In this document: piece by piece, positions 42,497 to 52,468 of the stretch
Layout: each line of letters starts with the position of its first letter
Numbering within the stretch: the stretch's first letter is position 1
Assembly: GCF_001528665.1 (NCBI RefSeq)
Contig: NZ_BBYJ01000023.1
Coordinates: 1-64,000 of the forward strand
DNA: 64,000 bases
Direction of reading: 5' to 3'
Source: Microtetraspora malaysiensis
Lineage (GTDB): Bacteria > Actinomycetota > Actinomycetes > Streptosporangiales > Streptosporangiaceae
Program-made: the position numbers and the translations under genes
The notes under the pieces: model-generated
Seen by the model: only the letters and a program-made list of their open reading frames with translations
What the model was told of the DNA's origin: nothing
The model's database searches: none

Positions 42497-43639
42497 ATGA
42501 GGACTCCGAACCGCTGGACCATGCTGGGCCTCGGCGTGGCCGCCCAGGCGGCGGGCTGCGTGTTCATGTACGGCCTGCCGTTCCTCCTGCCGGCCTTCCA
42601 GGAGGAGAAGGGGCTGACGCTGGCCGAGGCGGGGCTGCTCGTGGGCGCTCCGAGCGCGGGCATGCTGTTCACGCTGATCGCCTGGGGCTGGGTCGCCGAC
42701 CGGTACGGCGAGCGGCTCGCGATGACCGCCGGTCTCGGCCTGGCGGGCGGATTCCTCGTCGCCGCCGCGTTCGCCGCCCATCCCGGCGTGCTGGCGGCGC
42801 TGCTGGCGCTCGCCGGCGCGTCGGGGGCGTCCGCGAACGCGTCCAGCGGGCGGGTGGTCCTCGGCTGGTTCCCCAAGGAACGGCGCGGTTTCGCCATGGG
42901 CTGGCGGCAGGCGGCGCAGCCGCTCGGCGTCGCGGTGGCCGGGCTGGTCACCCCCGCCGTGGCGCACGTCACCGCCGCGCTCCTCGTCATGGCCGCGATC
43001 TGCCTGGTCACGGCGGTCACCGTCGGCCTGATGGTGGTGGACCCGCCCCGGCCGCCCGTGGCGCCGGGGACGCGGACCTCGTCGCCGTACACGGTGGCGG
43101 CCCTGTGGCGGGTGCACGGCGCGAGCATGCTGCTCGTCGTCCCGCAGTTCGTTACGGCGGGGTTCGCCGTCACCTACCTGGTGTCCGAGCGGCACTGGGA
43201 TCTCGGCACCGCGGCGAGGGTGGTGGCGGTGGCCCAGTTCGCCGGCGCGGCCGGGCGCCTGCTGTGCGGCCGCTGGTCGGATCTGGTCGGCAGCCGGGTG
43301 GGCCCGATGCGGCGGCTGGCTCTGGTCAACGGGGCGGTGATGACTCTCCTGGCGGGGGCTGTACAGGCCGGAAACGGCCTCAGCGCCGCTCTTCTGCTGG
43401 CGGCCCTGGTGATCTCGATGAGCGGCAACGGACTGGCCTTCACGGCCGTCTCAGAGCTCGCGGGGACGTTCTGGGCCGGCCGCGCGCTGGGCGCGCAGAA
43501 CACCGCGCAGAACCTCGTCGCGGCCGCGACCCCGGGGGTGATGGGACTGTTCATCTCCGGTTCCGGGTTCGCGGCCGCTTTCGCGGTGGCGGGGGCGCTC
43601 GCCGTCGCCGCCGCCGCGGCGACGCCGTCAGGGCACTAG
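42497..43639 (+). CDS. MFS transporter
   Basis: A 380-aa protein with about 12 helices: MYGLPFLLPAFQEEKGLTLA, the motif A region WGWVADRYGERLAMTAGL, and RVVLGWFPKERRGFAMGWRQ (seen in oxalate/formate and CynX-like transporters). The substrate is unknown. The start is ATG 42497. Its stop overlaps the convergent membrane-protein gene by 4 bp (43636-43639). Confidence 0.88.
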   Translation: MRTPNRWTMLGLGVAAQAAGCVFMYGLPFLLPAFQEEKGLTLAEAGLLVGAPSAGMLFTLIAWGWVADRYGERLAMTAGLGLAGGFLVAAAFAAHPGVLAALLALAGASGASANASSGRVVLGWFPKERRGFAMGWRQAAQPLGVAVAGLVTPAVAHVTAALLVMAAICLVTAVTVGLMVVDPPRPPVAPGTRTSSPYTVAALWRVHGASMLLVVPQFVTAGFAVTYLVSERHWDLGTAARVVAVAQFAGAAGRLLCGRWSDLVGSRVGPMRRLALVNGAVMTLLAGAVQAGNGLSAALLLAALVISMSGNGLAFTAVSELAGTFWAGRALGAQNTAQNLVAAATPGVMGLFISGSGFAAAFAVAGALAVAAAAATPSGH

Positions 43640-44636
43640 GAGGTCAGGAGCTGGCCGATGAGGGCGGGCAGGCTGACCACTCCGATGACTATGCCGCTCT
43701 CGTCGGTCACCAGGCCGATCTGGGCATGGGCCTCCTGAAGAACGGCGACCGCGTCGGAGATGCTGGTGCTCGGGGCGAGCCGCGGAACGGGCGTGGCCAG
43801 CTCCTCGGGACGCCGTCCCGGCTGCATGAGCGTGTCGCGCACGTGCAGCACGCCCACGACGGACTCCGGCGAGACGACCAGCATCCGCAGGTCGCCGGTG
43901 GCCGCCACGGTGTCCCGTACGACCTGGTCGTCGGCGCCGGCGGGGACGGTGGCGGCGTGCTCGATCGGCACCATGAGCCGCTCCACCGGCTGCAGGTGGA
44001 CACGCAGCGCGCGGGTGAGCAGGTTGTGCTCGTCCCGGTCGAGCATGCCCATCCGGCCCGACTCGGCGACGAGCAGGGCGAGCTGGTGCGGCGTGCGGGT
44101 GGTGGCGAGCTCGTCCTTCGGGTGGACCTTGAACAGGCGGAGCAACCCGTTGGTCATGGCGTTCAGCGCCGCGAGGATCGGGCGGACCAGCCACGCGAAG
44201 CCGCGGAACGGCAGCGCCAGGCCCATCGCCGTCTTCTCGGGGTGGGTGAGCGCCCAGGACTTGGGCGCCATCTCCCCCACGACCATGTGCAGGAAGGTCA
44301 CCAGCGCGAGGGCTATCACGTACGCGACGGGCGTGCGCGCGGTCGCGGGCAGCAGGACGAGGACCGGTTCGAGCAGATGCTCGATGGCCGGCTCGGCCAC
44401 CATGCCGAGCCCGAGCGAGCACAGCGTGATGCCGAGCTGCGCGCCGGCCAGCATGATCGAGAGCTCGCGGGAGCCGCGTACGGCCATGCGTGCGGTGATC
44501 TTGGTGAGCCGGCCGCCGGAGGAGGCGAGCTCCTCAAGCCGGTGCCGCTTGGCCGACACGACCGCGAACTCGGCGGCGACGAAGAAGCCGTTGGCCACGA
44601 GGAGGACGACGCCGAGGAGGATTGCCGCTATCTCGT

Positions 44637-44640
<4 letters not shown>
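43636..44640 (-). CDS. CNNM/CBS membrane protein (hemolysin C / CorC family), second of a pair
   Basis: A 334-aa protein with an N-terminal CNNM transmembrane domain (about 1-200; NGFFVAAEFAVVSAKRHRLE, AGAQLGITLCSLGLGMVAEP, HMVVGEMAPKSWALTHPEKT) and a CBS pair (about 215-330). It lacks the C-terminal CorC_HlyC domain of its upstream neighbour. The CNNM family is linked to magnesium and cobalt efflux. The start is ATG 44640, overlapping the upstream gene's stop (ATGA). Confidence 0.9.
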
Positions 44641-46076
<1,436 letters not shown>

Positions 46077-46339
46077 CGGGCGCCTGCCCGGGGGCGGTAA
46101 GATCCCGTGCCTGAGCACGGGCAGGTACTCCACGAGTCCGAAGCGGACACGACCGTCCTTTCGTGTAGGGGTCTACCACCGTAACGGCTGAATGTGCCGA
46201 AGTGTTTCCCCCAATGCCTTTATTGAGCTCTTAGGGCTCGTCTGGGTACGTTCCAGGGGAAACCTTGGTGCCGCGCCCGCGCTCTCTTGGGTTTACGGCG
46301 TGGATTCCGGCAGTAACGCTGAGCGGCAGGGGAGAAGAC

Positions 46340-47572
46340 GTGGGCCAGGACGACGACCCGACGAGGGCCATGCGCACGCCCGGCACCGCCCGGCCGCCCG
46401 TCCCCGGCATCCCGCCCGGCGGCCGTCCGGCGCAGCCTGTGGGAGGAGCGGGGACGCCGTTCGGCCAGGAACCGCCGCAGGCGTCGTCGTCCGCCTCGCG
46501 CGGCCGCGTGTACGGCAAGCCTCGAGCGGGAACGAGCGCGGTCCGCCCGCTGCGCGGCGGCGGGGGCGAGGGTGGCGGCGGAGGCGACCGCACGGTCGTC
46601 GAGGGCCGCCCCAGGAAGCCCAGGCGGATCGGCCGGACCGTCGTCAAGGTCGTCGCGGGCCTGCTGGTGGTGCTCATCATCGCCGCCGTAGCCATGTATT
46701 TCATGATCAGTTCCAAGCTGCGGCCGGTGGAGTCGCTGTCCGACTACTCGGGCCGGCCCGCGGCCACGCCCGGCCAGGACTGGCTCCTCGTCGGCTCGGA
46801 CAGCCGCGAGGGCCTGACCCGGGCCCAGCGCAAGAAGCTGGCCACCGGCAAGGCGGTCGGCAAGCGCACCGACACGATGATGCTGCTGCACATCCCCGAG
46901 GGGGACGGGCGGCCCACCCTGGTCAGTCTTCCCCGCGACTCGTACGTCCCGATCGAGGGGCACGGCAGCGACAAGCTCAACGCCGCGTACGCCTTCGGAG
47001 GGCCGGAGCTGCTCACCAAGACGGTCGAGCGGGTCACCGGCATCAGGATCGACCACTACATGGAGATCGGGTTCGGCGGGTTCGTCGGCATCGTCGACGC
47101 GATCGGCGGGGTCAACATCTGCGTGAAGCAGAACATCAAGGACCCCAAGGCCGGCATCAACCTGAAGAAGGGCTGCCAGGACATGGACGGGGGCACCGCC
47201 CTCGGCTACGTCCGCACCCGGGCGACCGGCGCGATCCCGGACTTCGAGCGGACCCAGCGGCAGCGCCAGTTCTTCTCGGCTGTGGTGCAGAAGGCGGCGA
47301 GCCCGGGCACCCTCCTCAACCCGTTCACGTCCGTGCCGCTGGGCCTGAGCGCCGCCGAGTCGGTGGCCCTCGACCCGGGGAGCGGCCTGTTCGACCTGCT
47401 TTCGGTCGGCCTCGCGATGAAGGACGGCCCGATCGCCACCGGCGTCCCGACCAGCGGCTTCCCCACGATCAACGGCGCCGCGGTCGTCAAGTGGGACACC
47501 GCGAAGGCCAACCGCCTCTTCGGGGCGCTGGCCCAGGACAAGCCCGCGCCGAAGGACACCATCACCAAGTAG
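46340..47572 (+). CDS. LytR-CpsA-Psr (LCP) family wall-polymer ligase
   Basis: A 410-aa protein. A disordered Pro/Gly-rich cytoplasmic part (about 1-110), one helix (about 118-142, VVAGLLVVLIIAAVAMYFMI) and an external LCP domain (about 165-320) with the conserved Arg/Asp set: VGSDSREGLT, GKRTDTMMLLHI, LVSLPRDSYVPI, YVRTRATGAIPDFERTQRQR. LCP enzymes move polyprenyl-linked glycopolymers onto peptidoglycan. GTG 46340 with GGGGAG upstream is preferred to the open frame from 46265. Confidence 0.92.
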   Translation: MGQDDDPTRAMRTPGTARPPVPGIPPGGRPAQPVGGAGTPFGQEPPQASSSASRGRVYGKPRAGTSAVRPLRGGGGEGGGGGDRTVVEGRPRKPRRIGRTVVKVVAGLLVVLIIAAVAMYFMISSKLRPVESLSDYSGRPAATPGQDWLLVGSDSREGLTRAQRKKLATGKAVGKRTDTMMLLHIPEGDGRPTLVSLPRDSYVPIEGHGSDKLNAAYAFGGPELLTKTVERVTGIRIDHYMEIGFGGFVGIVDAIGGVNICVKQNIKDPKAGINLKKGCQDMDGGTALGYVRTRATGAIPDFERTQRQRQFFSAVVQKAASPGTLLNPFTSVPLGLSAAESVALDPGSGLFDLLSVGLAMKDGPIATGVPTSGFPTINGAAVVKWDTAKANRLFGALAQDKPAPKDTITK

Positions 47573-47575
47573 CCG

Positions 47576-47597
47576 CCGGGCCCCGCGAGGGGCCCGG
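47576..47597. terminator. Hairpin terminator after the LCP gene
   Basis: CCGGGCCCC, GCGA, GGGGCCCGG: a perfect 9-bp stem 4 bp after the stop, before the convergent GPP34 gene. Confidence 0.75.
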
Positions 47598-47630
47598 ACC
47601 GGCGTCGCGCCGCGAGGCGGAGCGGGGCGG

Positions 47631-48275
47631 TCAGCTGGTGGCGGCCACGGCCGCGGCGATGGCTCCCGCGGCGACGGCGGCGTGGATGGACGCGATCGTC
47701 GTCCGCACCGCCGCGCCCGCCCACTCGCCCTCGGCGATCTCCTTGATCCGCCGCCGCGGGGCGTCGGGGAACGCCTTGCGGTCGAGCTTGGCCGCGTGCA
47801 GCACGGCGATGAGGACGCCGGTGCGCTCGTCCGGCGTCGCGCCGTCGAAGACGCTTCGGACCCGCTGCCGGAGCTCACGCTCGGGCGCGGGGTCGAGCTC
47901 GGGATAGCGGGTCGAGGGGAAGATCCCGAGGACCTTCGTCTGCTCCTCGGACAGGACGCCGCGCTCGGCGAGGCGGGACAGCAGGCGGCCCCGGAGCTTA
48001 CGGGAGTCGAGCTTGCCCACCCACCACTCGGGCTTGCGCCGCCTGGTCTCCCCGGCGATGCGGGCGAGGGCCGCGTCCAGCTCGGCGTCGCCCAGCGGGG
48101 CGGCGTCCTTCGCCACGACGGCCTTGCCGTCGAGATCGATGCGGTTGTTCACCGCCAGTTCGGCCAGTACGGCGCCGGCGACCGCCGCGTCCAGCTCGAT
48201 CGAGCCGATCTGCGGCTTGCCGGTGTCCTCGCGGTAGGCGAGGAGGAGGATTTCCTCGGCGATCGTCATCATCAC
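47631..48275 (-). CDS. GPP34 (GOLPH3/VPS74-like) family protein
   Basis: A 214-aa helical protein: TIAEEILLLAYREDTGKPQI, then LDAAVAGAVLAELAVNNRID and LDGKAVVAKD, later ILIAVLHAAKLDRKAFPD. This is the GPP34 domain, known in eukaryotes as the phosphoinositide-binding Golgi protein GOLPH3 and multiplied in actinomycetes. The bacterial role is unknown. GTG 48275 is taken as start; ATG codons follow directly. Confidence 0.85.
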   Translation of the reverse strand: MMMTIAEEILLLAYREDTGKPQIGSIELDAAVAGAVLAELAVNNRIDLDGKAVVAKDAAPLGDAELDAALARIAGETRRRKPEWWVGKLDSRKLRGRLLSRLAERGVLSEEQTKVLGIFPSTRYPELDPAPERELRQRVRSVFDGATPDERTGVLIAVLHAAKLDRKAFPDAPRRRIKEIAEGEWAGAAVRTTIASIHAAVAAGAIAAAVAATS

Positions 48276-48386
48276 GTCTCGACCCTACGAGCCGGCCTGA
48301 CCGGACGCGCGTCCGGACATTCCGGACAGCGGGCCGGGCCCGGTGGCGGTCGGTCCCGCTGCGGATATCGGTAAGAATGACCACTT

Positions 48387-48986
48387 ATGGGGATTTCTCA
48401 GGAACTGCACGTCATCGGTCGTCCGCTGCTGGAGGCCCAGCTCGCGCATCCCACCGTGCGCGGCATCGCCGGCGGGGACCTGCCCGACGAGGTCTTCCGC
48501 TCGTGGCTGGAGCAGGACTACCTGTACCTCCTCGACTACGTCCGGGTCTTCTCCCGGCTGGCGTGGCAGGCCCCCGACGCCCACCTCAGCACGCTGGTCG
48601 ACCTCGCGTACTCGACCTGGCACGAGGAGCTGGACCTGCACCGGTCGCTCTCCGCCGGGTTCGGTGCGGACCTTGGCGGCGCCAAGAAGGGGCCCGCCTG
48701 CGCCGCGTACACGTCGTTCCTGCTGGAGTCGGCCGCCGACTACGGCAACGGCCTGGCCGCGCTCTATCCGTGCATGTGGGGGTATTCGTCCCTGGGGCGG
48801 ATCCTGGCCGAGAACCCGCCGGCCGAGCCGCGGTACAAGGCGTGGGTGGACACCTACGCCGACCCCGCCTTCGCCGCGCTCTCGGAGCGCATCGCGCAGA
48901 TGATCGACGACGTGCGGCCGGAGCGCGCCGAGGAGTTCTTCCTTGAGGGGATGCGGCACGAGCTGGCCTTCTGGGACGTGCCGTGA
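48387..48986 (+). CDS. tenA: TenA-family protein (thiaminase II / aminopyrimidine salvage)
   Basis: A 199-aa helical protein. Blocks: LLEAQLAHPTVRGIAGGDLP, FRSWLEQDYLYLLDYVRVFS, and GLAALYPCMWGYSSLG, whose Cys fits the conserved catalytic Cys region of TenA, and EEFFLEGMRHELAFWD, the C-terminal Glu region. TenA hydrolyses aminopyrimidine breakdown products of thiamine to HMP. A TPP-riboswitch-controlled CytX-type transporter lies 5.2 kb downstream, consistent with HMP salvage. No riboswitch precedes this gene. The start is ATG 48387. Confidence 0.82.
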   Translation: MGISQELHVIGRPLLEAQLAHPTVRGIAGGDLPDEVFRSWLEQDYLYLLDYVRVFSRLAWQAPDAHLSTLVDLAYSTWHEELDLHRSLSAGFGADLGGAKKGPACAAYTSFLLESAADYGNGLAALYPCMWGYSSLGRILAENPPAEPRYKAWVDTYADPAFAALSERIAQMIDDVRPERAEEFFLEGMRHELAFWDVP

Positions 48987-48989
48987 CGC

Positions 48990-49010
48990 CTGTCCACAGC
49001 CTGTGGACAG
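48990..49010. promoter_or_regulatory. Palindromic pair of DnaA-box-like 9-mers
   Basis: CTGTCCACA, GCC, TGTGGACAG: two near-consensus DnaA boxes (one mismatch each to TTGTCCACA) in perfect inverted arrangement directly after the tenA stop. It may also act as a terminator hairpin. Confidence 0.5.
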
Positions 49011-49050
49011 ATGGTGGGTGACGCCCGGGGGCGGCAGCTAATGTGAGGGC

Positions 49051-49929
49051 ATGCCGGAGCTTCCCGAGGTGGAGGCGCTCGCCGAGTTCCTCCGCGAGCG
49101 CGCCGTGGGCCGTGTGATCGCCGCTGTGGACGTGGTCGCCTTCCAGGCGTTGAAGACCGTCGACCCGCCGGTCACCGCGCTGGGCGGGCTGACCGTGACC
49201 GGGGTCGCCCGGCACGGCAAGTTCCTCGACCTCGACTGCGACGGCACGCATCTCGTCACGCACCTCGCCCGCGGCGGATGGCTGCGCTGGAGGGACGACC
49301 TCACGGGCGCGAAGCCGGTCCGCCCGGGCAAGGGCCCGCTCGCGGTCCGGGTGCGGCTCGCCCCCGACGGCGACGGCAGGGCCCCCGGGTTCGAGCTCAC
49401 CGAGGCGGGCACGCAGAAGCGGCTCGCGGTCTACGTGGTGCGCGATCCCGGCGACATCCCCGGGATCGCGAGCCTGGGGCCCGACCCACTGGCCGCCGAC
49501 TTCACGCCCGAGGCGCTCGGGGCGATCCTGGCCGGCAGCCGCACGCAGATCAAGGGTCTGCTCCGCGACCAGAAGGTGATCGCGGGCATCGGCAACGCGT
49601 ACTCCGACGAGGTGCTGCACGTGGCCCGGATGTCGCCGTTCAAGATCGCGGGAACGCTGACGGAGGCGCAGGTCGCCGAGCTGCACGAAGCGATCGTGAC
49701 CACGCTGCGCGACGCCGTCGAGAGGGCCAGGGGGCTGGCCGCGAAGGACCTCAAGGCGGAGAAGAAGTCGGGTCTGCGCGTGCACGGGCGCGCCGGCGAG
49801 AAGTGCGAGGTGTGCGGCGACACGATCAGAGAGGTGTCGTTCGCCGACTCCTCCCTGCAGTACTGCCCGACCTGCCAGACCGGCGGCAAGCCGCTCGCCG
49901 ACCGCCGCCTGTCCAAGCTGCTGAAATAG
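49051..49929 (+). CDS. Fpg/Nei-family DNA glycosylase
   Basis: A 292-aa base-excision repair enzyme. After Met removal the N-terminal Pro-Glu (MPELPEVEAL) is the catalytic pair. The helix-two-turn-helix region has GIGNAYSDEVLHVARMSPFK, and the zinc finger is CEVCGDTIREVSFADS with CPTC. It excises oxidised bases and cuts the abasic strand. The short lysine-rich segment KDLKAEKKSGLRVHGR precedes the finger, as in actinobacterial members. The start is ATG 49051. Confidence 0.93.
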   Translation: MPELPEVEALAEFLRERAVGRVIAAVDVVAFQALKTVDPPVTALGGLTVTGVARHGKFLDLDCDGTHLVTHLARGGWLRWRDDLTGAKPVRPGKGPLAVRVRLAPDGDGRAPGFELTEAGTQKRLAVYVVRDPGDIPGIASLGPDPLAADFTPEALGAILAGSRTQIKGLLRDQKVIAGIGNAYSDEVLHVARMSPFKIAGTLTEAQVAELHEAIVTTLRDAVERARGLAAKDLKAEKKSGLRVHGRAGEKCEVCGDTIREVSFADSSLQYCPTCQTGGKPLADRRLSKLLK

Positions 49930-50091
49930 CGACGCGGGGCCGTCGGGCGCGGAGAAGTCGGGGAGCGGGTCAGGGTTCTCCCTGATTGCCGCGGCGCCGT
50001 CCCGGGTAAAGATGGAGGCGCCCCGCGACCGGCGCGCGGGTGCGGGACACACCATGGGCACACCACGCGGGGCACACCGACTGGGGACGGA

Positions 50092-50769
50092 ATGGCGAGC
50101 ACGAGTGTCATCGACGACTACGTGACCGGGCTGGGCCGTTCCCTGCGCGGGCCCCTGCGGGCCAAGCGCGACCTGCTCGCCGAGGCGCGCGACGGCCTGG
50201 TCGACGCCACCGAGGCGCTGGAGGCGGACGGCCTGCTCCGGCCGGACGCCGAGCGGCTGGCGGTCGAGGAGTTCGGCCCGATCGCCCAGATCGCCCCCGC
50301 GTACCAGGAGGAACTCGCGGTCGGGCAGGGACGCCGGACGGCGCTGCTGCTGTTCCTCTGCGTTCCCTTCACCGCGCTCATGTGGAGCATGATCTGGCGG
50401 ATCTTCCCGGTGGATCCGGTAACGGAGATGGCCCGGTGGCCGGGCTGGTTCCGTCCAGTGTCCCGGATCGTCGACTACACCCAGCTCGCCGTCGGCGTGC
50501 TGGCCGCGGTGGCGCTCCTCGCCTTCGGGCCGGCGCGGCGCAGGCTCGCCCGGCCCTGGCTGGTGACCCGCGCGCTGGGCGTCCTCGTCTGGGTGGAGGT
50601 GCCCCTGGTGGGCGCGCTGTCCCTCCTGCTGTCCATGTCGGCGTCGTTCGACGGCTTCTCGTCGTACCCGCCCGGCGTCGTGGCGACGCTGCTCAGTTGG
50701 GCGTTCATGCTGTGGCAGCTCTCCAGCGCGACCCGCTGCCTGATCTTCACGCCGCGCTCGGCCGCCTGA
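50092..50769 (+). CDS. Permease-prefix-domain membrane protein
   Basis: A 225-aa protein. The N-terminal helical permease prefix domain 1 (about 5-80; YVTGLGRSLRGPLRAKRDLL, then AVEEFGPIAQIAPAYQEELA) is followed by four or five membrane helices. Such genes are typically encoded next to PadR regulators, and here the convergent PadR gene ends 40 bp away. The function is unknown; it is possibly a sensor or a small transporter component. Confidence 0.8.
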   Translation: MASTSVIDDYVTGLGRSLRGPLRAKRDLLAEARDGLVDATEALEADGLLRPDAERLAVEEFGPIAQIAPAYQEELAVGQGRRTALLLFLCVPFTALMWSMIWRIFPVDPVTEMARWPGWFRPVSRIVDYTQLAVGVLAAVALLAFGPARRRLARPWLVTRALGVLVWVEVPLVGALSLLLSMSASFDGFSSYPPGVVATLLSWAFMLWQLSSATRCLIFTPRSAA

Positions 50770-50770
50770 T

Positions 50771-50818
50771 CGGGGCCCGGCCGGTCAGCGGGTGCGGGGC
50801 CCGGCCGGTCACCGGGTG
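50771..50818. repeat. Tandem 24-bp direct repeat with one mismatch
   Basis: Two adjacent copies (50771-50794, 50795-50818) beginning CGGGGCCCGGCCGGTCA differ at one base. The second copy contains the padR stop codon (50809-50811). It probably arose by slippage; it includes GGGGCCCGGCC, which can pair between copies. Confidence 0.85.
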
Positions 50819-51135
50819 CGCGGCTCCAGGACGCTGCCGATCGCGGCGGTGAACTCGCGCCAGGCCGACCGTTCGTCCGCGAGAGCCGTACGGCCCGTGC
50901 CGGTGAGCCGGTATGTGCGGCGTTTGCGCCCGCCGACGGTCGCCCACTCGCCGGCGAGGTAGCCGGCGCGCTCCAGCCTCCGCAGCGCGGGATAGACGGT
51001 GCCGGTCGGGACGGAGAGCGCTCCACCGCTGCGGTCCTGGAGTGCCTCGATGATCGCGTACCCGTGCAGGGGCTCGTGTTCGAGCACGGAGAGCAGCAGA
51101 GCGTCCATGTGCCCATGGAGCGCGTTGGTGTTCAC
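50809..51135 (-). CDS. PadR-family transcriptional regulator
   Basis: A 108-aa winged-helix repressor: DALLLSVLEHEPLHGYAIIE, then GALSVPTGTVYPALRRLERA and GYLAGEWATVGGRKRRTYRL. It lacks the long C-terminal dimer helix of larger PadR proteins (PadR-s1 type). It is divergent from the short cydA gene with a CCTACATGTAGG palindrome between them, so it probably controls cydAB and itself. The start is ATG 51135. Confidence 0.9.
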   Translation of the reverse strand: MNTNALHGHMDALLLSVLEHEPLHGYAIIEALQDRSGGALSVPTGTVYPALRRLERAGYLAGEWATVGGRKRRTYRLTGTGRTALADERSAWREFTAAIGSVLEPRTR

Positions 51136-51169
51136 GGCCTCACCCTAATCCCTGTGTCGTTCTTGTCAT

Positions 51170-51197
51170 CCTACATGTAGGCTCTCTATATGTAGGA
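51170..51197. promoter_or_regulatory. Probable PadR operator between padR and cydA
   Basis: A perfect palindrome CCTACATGTAGG (51170-51181) is followed at 51187 by a second half-site TATATGTAGGA. The ATGT...ACAT theme is typical of PadR operators. It lies 40 bp before cydA and 35 bp from padR. Confidence 0.65.
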
Positions 51198-51221
51198 AGG
51201 CATAACAAGGGGAGTGAGAAC

Positions 51222-52412
51222 ATGAATGTGCTCGATCTGGCACGAGCGCAGTTCGCGGTGACGGGGGTCCTGCACTTCCTGTTCGTCGTGCTCACTCTGG
51301 GCCTGGCCCCCCTTGTTGCGATCATCCAGACGCGGCATGTCATCACCGGAAAGCCGGTCTTCGAGCGGATGGCCCGCTTCTGGGGTCAGATCTACGTGAT
51401 CAACTACGCGCTGGGCGTCTTCACCGGCCTGGTGATGGAGTTCCAGTTCGGGCTGAGCTGGAGCGGGCTCTCCCGGTACGCGGGAGACGTCTTCGGCGCG
51501 CCGCTCGCGGTCGAGACGATGGGGGCCTTCTTCCTGGAGTCCACCTTCCTCGGCCTGTGGATCTTCGGCTGGGGCCGACTGCCCCGATGGCTCCACCTGG
51601 CCTGCATCTGGCTGGTCACCCTGACGGCGTACGCGTCCGCGTTCTGGGTCTTGGTCGCGAACTCGTTCCTGCAGAACCCGGCGGGGGCCGAAGTGCGCGG
51701 CGACCACCTCGTGCTGACCGACTTCGGCGCGCTGCTCACCAACCCCACGCTGGTGTTCGCGCTGCCCCACGTGCTCGGCGCGGGGCTGTTCACCGGCAGC
51801 TCCGTCATCATCGGGGCCAGCGCGTACCAGCTCTTCCGCCGCACCCGCGAGAGGGAGTTCTTCGTCCGCTCGCTGCGCGTCGGCGTAGTGGGGGCGCTCG
51901 TCGGCACCCTGGTCGCGGTGGGCTTCGGTTTCGCCCAGTTCGGCCCGGTCGGGCAGGTCCAGCCAGGCAAGTTCGACGGGAACGTGGTCGTCGGAACGTC
52001 GCTGGGCTTCATGATCCTCATCGGCGAGCTGGCCGTGTTCGGTGTGCTGTTCGTCCTGACCCCGCTGCTCTTCCGCGACTGGCTGGCCCGCTGGCGGTGG
52101 ATCCACCCGCTGCTCATGCTCATGACCCCGATGCCGTTCATCGCGGCGATCCTCGGCTGGCTGGTCCGCGAGATCGGCCGCCAGCCGTGGATCGTGTACG
52201 GCCGGCTGACCGTGAAGGACGCCATGTCCCCCGGGCTCACCCCCGGCATGATCACCGCGTCCTTCGTCGCCTTCACCGCCGTGCTCGGCCTGCTCGCCGT
52301 GATCGACTACGTGCTCATCGCCCGCACGGTACGGCGCGGCCCGGCCGCGGCGACCCTCGGCGACCCCGGGCGGCCCGACCCCGCCGCGTCCGCCCCCGCG
52401 CTGACCCTTTAG
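51222..52412 (+). CDS. cydA: Short cytochrome bd-type oxidase subunit I (CydA-like), Q-loop deleted
   Basis: A 396-aa membrane protein with about nine helices. Haem-ligand regions are kept: GVLHFLFVVLTLGL (first His), VETMGAFFLESTFLGLWIFG (Glu residues), FALPHVLGAGLFTGSS (His) and LMLMTPMPFIAAILGWLVRE with GRQPWIVYG. Between helices 6 and 7, where classical CydA has a quinol-binding loop of some 60-140 residues, only about 20 remain (FGPVGQVQPGKFDGNVVVGT). The enzyme may use another electron donor or bind quinol differently. The start is ATG 51222 after AAGGGGAG. A 20-bp duplication covers the stop codon. Confidence 0.85.
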   Translation: MNVLDLARAQFAVTGVLHFLFVVLTLGLAPLVAIIQTRHVITGKPVFERMARFWGQIYVINYALGVFTGLVMEFQFGLSWSGLSRYAGDVFGAPLAVETMGAFFLESTFLGLWIFGWGRLPRWLHLACIWLVTLTAYASAFWVLVANSFLQNPAGAEVRGDHLVLTDFGALLTNPTLVFALPHVLGAGLFTGSSVIIGASAYQLFRRTREREFFVRSLRVGVVGALVGTLVAVGFGFAQFGPVGQVQPGKFDGNVVVGTSLGFMILIGELAVFGVLFVLTPLLFRDWLARWRWIHPLLMLMTPMPFIAAILGWLVREIGRQPWIVYGRLTVKDAMSPGLTPGMITASFVAFTAVLGLLAVIDYVLIARTVRRGPAAATLGDPGRPDPAASAPALTL

Positions 52413-52432
52413 CCCCCGCGCTGACCCTTTAG
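52393..52432. repeat. Exact 20-bp tandem duplication across the cydA stop codon
   Basis: CCCCCGCGCTGACCCTTTAG occurs at 52393-52412 and again at 52413-52432. The first copy ends in the cydA stop. The second repeats the last six codons and the stop in the non-coding gap before cydB. Confidence 0.95.
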
Positions 52433-52468
52433 CCCCCGCCCCCTAGGCCGCCTTTCTAGGAGAGCACG

